The notes under the pieces were generated by a model, which made no database searches, was not told where the DNA came from, and saw nothing but the letters and a program-made list of their open reading frames with translations. From NCBI GenBank assembly GCA_019417145.1, contig DXVY01000011.1, positions 1-8,540 of the forward strand: a stretch of DNA of 8,540 nt. Direction: 5' to 3'. Position 1 is the first letter of the stretch. Every line of letters begins with the position of its first letter. The stretch is from Clostridiales bacterium (lineage in GTDB: Bacteria; Bacillota; Clostridia; Oscillospirales; Acutalibacteraceae). Made by a program: the position numbers and the translations under genes. Below, one piece after another: positions 1 through 6,300 of the stretch.

Positions 1-47
1 GCCTCCATCACGTCCGCAATGGTCACCTCCGCATCCCCGTCCAAATC
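1..47 (-). other. Dockerin module, first calcium-binding repeat (truncated by window edge)
   Basis: Residues 929-943 of the LRR protein read DLDGDAEVTIADVME. Asp at loop positions 1, 3, 5 and 12 fits the dockerin F-hand calcium loop, and IADVME begins the recognition helix. The DNA of this segment matches the first dockerin repeat of the rhamnosidase gene at 37 of 47 positions by eye. The second repeat and the stop codon must lie left of the window. Confidence 0.85.
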
Positions 48-2831
48 ACCGGGAACAATGTCTCCGGTTAGGTTGACGGACACCGTCATGTCCAGTCCCT
101 CGTGTCCCGTGGCAATGGTGTATGCAAAGGAATCGGGTTCCTCGTCAAAGGACACCACGCCGGTGGCCGGATCGTAGGCCCCCGCCGTCACCGACAGCAC
201 CTGTCCCCGCCACTCCGTCGGAATAAAGGCGGACAGGTCTACCTCCCAGCCGGTTTCACCCGGCACGGCCTCGGCGGATATATTCTGGCTTAACAAGGTC
301 GCACCCACGGTAAGATTGGGATTCCCGCTCAAATCCAGGTAGGGCAAATGATTATTGCCACAGATAAACAGCTCCAGCAGGGGATTGGCGCTCACATCCA
401 GCGTGCTCAACTGGTTGCTCCGGCAGTCAAACTCCTTCAGCACCGAATTGCCGCTGACATCCAGGGCAGTCAGCCGGTTATTTATACAGTCGAGGGACTC
501 CAGCAGCGGGCTGCCGCTTACATCCAGCTCGGCCAGCTGGTTGTTGCCGCAGTCAAGGTCGGTCAGGGCGGATGCGCCTTTTATATTTAGCGCCGTCAGC
601 TGGTTATCCCGGCAGCTGAGATATTCCAGAGCGGCAAGGCCGCCGGCGTCCAGGTTCGACAGCCGGTTTCCGTCGCAGTTTAAAAATTCCAGGGAAGCAT
701 TGCCGCTCACATCCAGGTTGGTCAGGCGATTTTCCTCACAGTAAAGGGTCTCAAGAGAGGGGCACCAGCTCACGTTCAGGGCGGTCAGCTGGTTGCCGCC
801 GCAGTACAGCCGGGTCAGGGCCGGATTGTCGCTGAGATCCAGTTCTGTCAATGCATTCCCCTCGCAGGAAAGTTCGGTGAGACCGGGGAAATACCCCAGA
901 CCCGCAAGGGAGGCAATACCCATTTCATCCACCGAAAAGCTGGTAAAATCGCCGGCCTCCGCAGGGGTAAAATAGCCGTCCGCTCCGCCCTCCTGCTCCA
1001 GCAGATAGGCCCGGAAACCTTCGTCGGGGAAGTTCTTTTCGCAGATGTGTAAATCGCCGTTCGAATTGACGCAGGCCGGCAGGCCGGCAAAAACGCCGTC
1101 TATCTCCTCCGGCCCGCCCGTCTCGGGGGCGGGGGTTATGGTCACCGACAGGGGCACCCCGGAAAGGCCGGTGTCATAGGTATAATTCAAATAGTAAGGC
1201 GGCTCCTCCATATTCTGCAGGGTTACCAGACCAGATACGGAATCAAAGTCGCCCGGGGCAACCGACAGCACCCGCCCCAGATTTTCGGCCGATACCAGAT
1301 CGGCCATATCCAGCACCCATCCGTCGCCGGCGGCGGTATAAATCGCCTGTACTTCCTGGTTTATAATGCAGCTCCCGGACAGCAGCTGTGGATTGCCGCT
1401 GAGATCCAGTCTGCGCAACTGGTTGCGGTAACAATAAAGCGTCGTAAGATTAGGACAGCCGCTTACATCCAGCTCCGCAATCTGGTTGACCGGACATATC
1501 AGGCTTTCCAGCGCGGGATTATCGCTGCAATCCAACTCGGTAAGCTGGTTTTCCGAGCAGCTCAGGTCGCGCAGGGCCGGGTTATGGCTTACATCCAATT
1601 CGGTAAGCTGGTTTCTATCGCAGCTGAGATACCGCAGAGCGGAAAAGTATTCGATGCCCGCAAGGGAACGGATACCCAGCCCAGACACCAGCAGGTTGGC
1701 ATAGGTGCCATTCGCTTCGCCCTGGCTGATGTAGCCATCTTTCCCATCGGACTGGGCCAGCAGATAGGCCCGGAAATTTGCATCCGGGAAATTTTTGGCA
1801 CAGATATGCAGCTGCCCTTCATCATCTACACAGGCAGGCAATTCGGCAAAGATGCCGTCCATCCCCCCGTGGCCCGGTTCCTCGCCGGCCGGGGTCACTT
1901 TTACCGGAAGAGGGCACCCCGCCAGTCCGGTATCGTATTCATAAGTCAGTTCGGCGGGCTGGAAGGCCAGGGTCACCGTCCCCGTCACGGGATCGTATTC
2001 CCCATCAGACACCGACAGCACCCGTCCCAGGTTTTCAGCCGAGACCAGCCCGGCCATATCCAGCACCCACTGATTGTCGGCAGAGATATAAGCCGCCTCC
2101 GTTGTCTGGTTCACAACTATACAGCCGCTTTCCGCCGTCAGCAGAGGATTATCGCTGAGATCCAGCGCGCGCAGCCGGTTCCGGTAACAGTACAGGGTCT
2201 GCAGTTCGGGATTGCCGCTGAGTTCCAATTCCGAAATCTCGTTGACTGGGCAGATTAAAACTGTCAATTGTGGGTTTTGGCTTACATCCAGACTGGTCAG
2301 CTGGTTTTCCGAGCAGTGGAGGCTGCGCAGGAGCGGATTGCCGCTGAGATTTATGCTGGTAAGCTGGTTTTTCGTGCACGACAGGGTCTCTAAGGCCGCA
2401 TTATGGCTTAAATCCAGCTCGGCAAGCCGGTTTCTGTCGCAAAGCAGGCTGTGAAGACTGAAAAAGTATTCCACCCCTTCAAGGGAGGCAATGTCCCGGT
2501 CAGCCGGCTCCATACTGGTAACCTTGGACAGAATGTCGGCCGTAAAATAATCCGCATAAGGAAGGCCAAGGCCCTCATAAATAGCGGCCAGGGACTCCAG
2601 CAGATAGGCCCGGAAGTTGTCGTCCGGGAAGTTGTTAGCGCAGACGTGCAGGTCGCCCGCCTCATTGACGCAGGCCGGCAGGCCGTTGACCGTCCCCTCC
2701 TGGTTCCCTTGGCAAACGTCTATATGCGCCTGGGGCACGTCATGGGCCGGTGCTGCCGATACAAAAACACCTGCTACCGCAATCGCAAACGCAACCGCCG
2801 CGCACAGGATCTTTTTCCCCCATTTTATCAT
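1..2831 (-). CDS. Secreted leucine-rich-repeat protein with C-terminal dockerin (3' end cut by window)
   Basis: The frame reads without a stop from ATG at 2831 to the left edge (943 codons plus 2 bases). The start is fixed by AAGGAGA 7 bases upstream and by a signal peptide directly after it: MIKWGKK, a hydrophobic stretch at about 8-26, and a cleavage site near SAA/APA at 25-29. The mature part is three tandem modules (residues 48-323, 324-576, 577-928). Each module has a Cys-Cys cap (LPACV...LHxC), the motif NFPDxxFRAYLL, an array of 21-residue LRR units (xxLxxLxCxxNxLxxLDLSxN), and a beta-rich tail with the motif GxVLSV..(D/Y)(D/P)..(G/S)xV. From residue 929 a dockerin calcium loop begins (DLDGDAEVTIADVME); its second half lies outside the window. 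LRR modules of this kind occur in secreted proteins of gut Firmicutes and Bacteroidetes and usually mediate protein or glycan binding. No catalytic domain is seen, so the role (adhesion, substrate capture or scaffold partner) is inference. It has its own promoter. Confidence 0.9.
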   Translation of the reverse strand, partial: MIKWGKKILCAAVAFAIAVAGVFVSAAPAHDVPQAHIDVCQGNQEGTVNGLPACVNEAGDLHVCANNFPDDNFRAYLLESLAAIYEGLGLPYADYFTADILSKVTSMEPADRDIASLEGVEYFFSLHSLLCDRNRLAELDLSHNAALETLSCTKNQLTSINLSGNPLLRSLHCSENQLTSLDVSQNPQLTVLICPVNEISELELSGNPELQTLYCYRNRLRALDLSDNPLLTAESGCIVVNQTTEAAYISADNQWVLDMAGLVSAENLGRVLSVSDGEYDPVTGTVTLAFQPAELTYEYDTGLAGCPLPVKVTPAGEEPGHGGMDGIFAELPACVDDEGQLHICAKNFPDANFRAYLLAQSDGKDGYISQGEANGTYANLLVSGLGIRSLAGIEYFSALRYLSCDRNQLTELDVSHNPALRDLSCSENQLTELDCSDNPALESLICPVNQIAELDVSGCPNLTTLYCYRNQLRRLDLSGNPQLLSGSCIINQEVQAIYTAAGDGWVLDMADLVSAENLGRVLSVAPGDFDSVSGLVTLQNMEEPPYYLNYTYDTGLSGVPLSVTITPAPETGGPEEIDGVFAGLPACVNSNGDLHICEKNFPDEGFRAYLLEQEGGADGYFTPAEAGDFTSFSVDEMGIASLAGLGYFPGLTELSCEGNALTELDLSDNPALTRLYCGGNQLTALNVSWCPSLETLYCEENRLTNLDVSGNASLEFLNCDGNRLSNLDAGGLAALEYLSCRDNQLTALNIKGASALTDLDCGNNQLAELDVSGSPLLESLDCINNRLTALDVSGNSVLKEFDCRSNQLSTLDVSANPLLELFICGNNHLPYLDLSGNPNLTVGATLLSQNISAEAVPGETGWEVDLSAFIPTEWRGQVLSVTAGAYDPATGVVSFDEEPDSFAYTIATGHEGLDMTVSVNLTGDIVPGDLDGDAEVTIADVME
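321..887 (-). repeat. LRR array 3: nine 21-residue (63-bp) units
   Basis: Residues 649-837 of the LRR protein are exactly nine consecutive 21-residue units of the form xxLxxLxCxxNxLxxLDVSxN, followed by a partial unit. The cysteine at the middle of each unit is kept in all nine units (LSC, LYC, LYC, LNC, LSC, LDC, LDC, FDC, FIC). At DNA level this is a 63-bp periodicity, with the plus strand repeatedly reading close to 'cagctggtt' and 'catccag'. The array is about twice as long as the other two arrays in the same protein, so it probably grew by unit duplication. Confidence 0.92.
1392..1643 (-). repeat. LRR array 2: four 21-residue units
   Basis: Residues 397-480 of the LRR protein form four 21-residue units. 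Their variable cores read CDRNQL, CSENQL, CPVNQI and CYRNQL in that order. A partial fifth unit with a cysteine (SGSCIINQ) closes the array. The cores match those of array 1 position by position, which marks the two modules as a duplicated block. Confidence 0.92.
2148..2462 (-). repeat. LRR array 1: five 21-residue units
   Basis: Residues 124-228 of the LRR protein form five 21-residue units with cores CDRNRL, CTKNQL, CSENQL, CPVNEI and CYRNRL, then a partial unit (ESGCIVVNQ). Compared with array 2 it has one extra unit (the CTKNQL unit, residues 145-165) between the CDRN and CSEN units. Confidence 0.92.
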
Positions 2832-2838
2832 GGCTTTC

Positions 2839-2845
2839 TCTCCTT
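2839..2845 (-). promoter_or_regulatory. Ribosome binding site of the LRR gene
   Basis: The minus strand reads AAGGAGA, then 7 bases, then ATG (2831-2829). It fixes the start codon of the LRR-dockerin protein, and the signal peptide follows immediately. Confidence 0.85.
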
Positions 2846-2867
2846 GGTTTTCTGTATTTTAGCTTAT

Positions 2868-2896
2868 ATTATAATCCTAAAACCATCCCTTTTCAA
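2868..2896 (-). promoter_or_regulatory. Sigma-A type promoter for the LRR-dockerin gene
   Basis: On the minus strand there is TTGAAA (2896-2891), a 17-base spacer, and a perfect TATAAT (2873-2868). This matches the vegetative sigma-A/sigma-70 consensus at 11 of 12 positions with ideal spacing. Transcription would start near 2861, giving a 5' leader of about 30 bases with the ribosome binding site inside it. The promoter lies downstream of the terminator that follows the rhamnosidase gene, so the LRR gene is probably a separate transcription unit. The rest of the gap (2897-3050) contains no convincing gene. Confidence 0.82.
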
Positions 2897-3050
2897 GAGA
2901 GCGGCATGTCTTTGGGGCGGCAGAGATATGCTGCTCCCAGCACAAATTCCTTCCGGCGGCGTGCTCTCGGCGGAAAAGGGGGCGACAAGTAAAAATTATG
3001 CGCTTTGGCGGCGTGAATAATTTTATGAAATTCCCACCACAGCCGGTCAC

Positions 3051-3088
3051 AAAAAGAAAGAAGCCCCGTCCGCAGGACAGAGCTTCTT
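3051..3088 (-). terminator. Rho-independent terminator after the rhamnosidase gene
   Basis: On the minus strand a 14-bp stem (AAGAAGCTCTGTCC with GGACGGGGCTTCTT, including two G-U pairs) closes a 3-base loop (TGC). It is followed directly by a T-rich run (TCTTTTT). It begins about 30 bases after the TAA of the rhamnosidase gene and should end the transcript carrying the FIVAR protein and the rhamnosidase. Confidence 0.88.
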
Positions 3089-3117
3089 CCAACAGAATAA
3101 GAAGGTAGTGTATCGAT

Positions 3118-3303
3118 TTAAGCGCCTCTGGCCAGGATCTTGCAAATTTCCATGACGTCGGCGATGGTGATCTCGTCGTCGCCGTCCAGGTCGCCGCGTT
3201 CAATCTCCTCATCGGTAGGATCGGTTCCCGCCGATTCTCTGGCCATGACCTTGCAGGCCTCCATCACATCGGCAATGGTCACCTCTCCGTCTGCATCCAG
3301 GTC
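3118..3303 (-). other. Complete type I-like dockerin module of the rhamnosidase
   Basis: Residues 1567-1627 contain two calcium loops with helices, DLDADGEVTIADVMEACKVMAR and DLDGDDEITIADVMEICKILAR, joined by a short linker (ESAGTDPTDEEIERG). Asp at positions 1, 3, 5 and 12 of both loops is intact, so calcium binding is expected. Positions 10-11, which decide cohesin specificity in classical dockerins, are Ile-Ala in both halves rather than the Ser-Thr of the Clostridium thermocellum type. The two near-identical halves would allow the dual binding mode known for symmetric dockerins. The protein ends three residues after the second helix. Confidence 0.92.
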
Positions 3304-6300
3304 CCCCTTGGTTGCGACCAGACCGTGAATGGCATCCATTAGATCGGTCCAGGCGGAGATGATATCGTCCTCATCGGCGTCCGTAGTTTGGTAAACCTCC
3401 TGCGCCTTGCTGAGGGCCTCGTCGAACTTCTGCCGCGCGCTTTCGGAAGCGGCGGTATAATCCGCGCTATCCTTAATGGTTTGGGCTTCCTTAATCACCA
3501 TTTCCAACGCCTTCTTGCCGTCTTCGGCGGTAGAGGGAATATGGGTCACGGTGAGGGTATAGGTTTTGTCCGCGGCTTTCACGGTTATCTTCTGACCGTC
3601 CTTCACATCCAGGGCGGATGAGGGATCGCCGGACTGAACCGTTTTGCCCTCGATGGTAACCGCCGACTCGTCGGAGGTATACGGCGTCAGGGTAAGGGAT
3701 GCGGTATCGCCGTTGATGCCCACCGTATATTCGGTGGTGTTCACGTGGAATACGGGGTCCAGCACGCCGCCGCTGACTCCCAGGGTCAGAAGGCCATCCG
3801 TCTGTGCCGCATTGTCCGGCAGGTTGTATGCCTCGATCTCACAGAGCTGTAGACGATAGCTGTTGTTGTCGGTCGCCTTAGCCCGTAAGCTCTGGGCGTT
3901 TAACCGGACATACCGTGCTGTTTGGGTATCAAAGGAGAAGATGATAGGCCCATATTTGGGCAGGGGATAGTCGGTCTCTTCGGCAACGGTGGTCCAACTT
4001 TGGCCGTCAACCGAAACATCCACCGTAAAATCATCCGGGAAGCCGTATCCCAACCACTCGCCGTCCACCAAGCTACAGGCTGGATAGATAACCGCACAGT
4101 TGACAGGCATGGCTTCGCCCAAATCTACATAGATCCATTCGCTGTGATCAATTTCCGGCGAGAGAGCGCTGGAGTAGCCCACATATTCGCCCGCCTGGAG
4201 ACCTTCATTCTTGGGATTTCCGTCGGTGACATACTTGATGCCCCAGCTCCAATAATCATTTTCGTTGGAGGAGGACGCCTTGGCGGTCTTGCCTAGGGCT
4301 AGGTTTTCATAAGCCGCATCGTCCAGCGCCGCATCCGCCATTTGCAGCTGTTTCAAAGCGGCGGATATCTGGTCGTCGCCGGCCGCCGCATCAGCCGATA
4401 GCTGTTGGGCCGTGGCCAGGGCGGACTGGTAGCTAAGCCACGCGTCGGGCTCATAAAAGCCCTCGCGCCGCCGCTCCGTACTGGACACAATTGCCTCCTG
4501 AAGTTCCTGCCGGGCCATCATCCGCTCCAGAATCTGCACCAATGTATCCTTGGCAGCGTTGATCTGCTTCTGGGTGGCGTTTTCATCCGCCAGCACCTTC
4601 CGCGCCTCGTCCAGCGCAAGGGTAAGATCAGGGGTAAGATCCGACTCTTGCTCTTCTGCATCGGCTATGGCCTCTTCCAGGGCCAAGGTATACCGCCCAT
4701 TCAAATCCGTACCGGTAACAAATTCATATTCGCCCGATCCTATGGTCACGGCCACCTGTCCACCCAGCACGCTCACCCGTTCCACACCGGGAAGGGCGGA
4801 GGACAACTGCTGTCCATCCAGCGTTACATTGTTTCTGGAACCCGTAGGCAACAGCACCTTGGCGGTAGAGCCAAAGGGAACGGTTACGGTCAGTCGAGCC
4901 GTTTGATCTTCCAGCAGCTCCCAGGCCGAACCGACCTCGCCCCGCGCGGTGTGCAGCTTGGCGCTGGCATGCTCCAGATCGCCGATCATGTAGGGCTGCA
5001 CGGTAAAGGTCTTGTAGCCGTTTTCAATGTCCTTGATGCCGGCCAGGTGGGAGAAAAACCACTCGTCATAGGTTCCCAGGAAATAGTGATCCAAAGAACG
5101 GGTGGTAGATTCCCACATTTCCCAGGTGCCCTTGGCGCCGTTTTCTACCCAAAAGCCCCAGCTGGGATAGGTGTCCTGGGTAGCGATGCGGTAGGCCACG
5201 TCCTCATATCCGTAATCGCAGAGAATCGGGAGAATGTGCCTGGTGCCCATACAGCCGGTATCCAAATGATAATCCTTCTCTTTAATATCGTTTATGAGGC
5301 TTTCCAACACGCTATCCACATATTCCTCCGGTACCAGGCCAAAGGCCAGAGGCACCAACTGGGAGGTCTGCCGGTACTGGGTGCGAGTGCCGATCTGGGT
5401 CCAGGTAGTGGTTTCGTAATAGCCCTTCTCTGCGTTATAGAACTTGGCGTTAAAGGCGTCATAGATTTTCTCCATGGCGTCCTCATACTCTCTGGCATCG
5501 TCCCGCTTGCCCAAACGGTGAGCAAACTCAGCCATGGCCTCCAGCATACCGTATACATAAGCGGTACCGCCGATGCCAGAGCCCTCGGACACATTTTCGT
5601 TATACTGCACGTTGGGATCGGTGCCGCCGATAGGCGCCACCCAGTCGGCAAGCTGGGTGTCATACCATACCCAACCGTTGGCTTTAATCTCGTTAATATC
5701 CTTGAGGGCAAATTGACGCATCACGTCATACTGCTCTTCCGTATAGCTGTCCATGCCGAAATAGTCGACCAGATCCTCCACACCGTACACAAAGAGGGTA
5801 TTCCATACCGGGGTGTTGTCAATCCACCAGTCGGCAGTGGGGATGGCCACCGGAACGGTGCCGTAATGCTCAAAGCCGTCCTCCATCACTTCGATAAAGC
5901 CGGGCAGGCAGCCGCTCATATCAAAATTATACATAAGGGAATCCAAGGAAACGTTGGCATCGCCCGTCCAGCCCATCTTTTCCAGCATAGGATCGCAGTG
6001 CTCGCCCTGGAAATTGTCCGCCATGGAGTTGAGCATGATCTTATGCAGATAGTTGAAGAGGGGATTGGAGCTCTCAAATTCCGATATGATGTCTACGTCG
6101 TTGGACACGCGATAGATAATCACATCATCGGCCGTCAGCTCGCCGTCGTAGCCGTCGACCTGGATATATCCAAACCCCTTATAGCTGAACTTGGGCTCAT
6201 AGGATTCGTTTTCCCGGCCGGCGGAGGTATAGATATCCTGCTGCAAATAGGCGTGGGGCCACCAGTTGCTGATCTCGCCGTCGCTGCCGCCGTACAGCTT

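Noticed and set aside
300..890. Regularly spaced repeats that could suggest a CRISPR array
   Set aside because: The period is exactly 63 bp with no invariant repeat or unrelated spacers. It is the coding repeat of 21-residue LRR units.
1584..2258. Plus-strand open frame of 224 codons, and several shorter ones at 102-975
   Set aside because: These are opposite the LRR gene. The repetitive 'peptides' are reverse-strand images of the 63-bp LRR units.
2992..3024. AT-rich inverted repeat AAAATTAT-N17-ATAATTTT, and possible second promoter elements nearby
   Set aside because: The arms are only 8 bp of low-complexity sequence with a long spacer, and no -35/-10 pair with proper spacing was found there. 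It is not strong enough to call.
2877..3212. Minus-strand open frame across the terminator and the end of the rhamnosidase gene
   Set aside because: It overlaps the dockerin codons in another frame, runs through the terminator and promoter, and resembles no known family.
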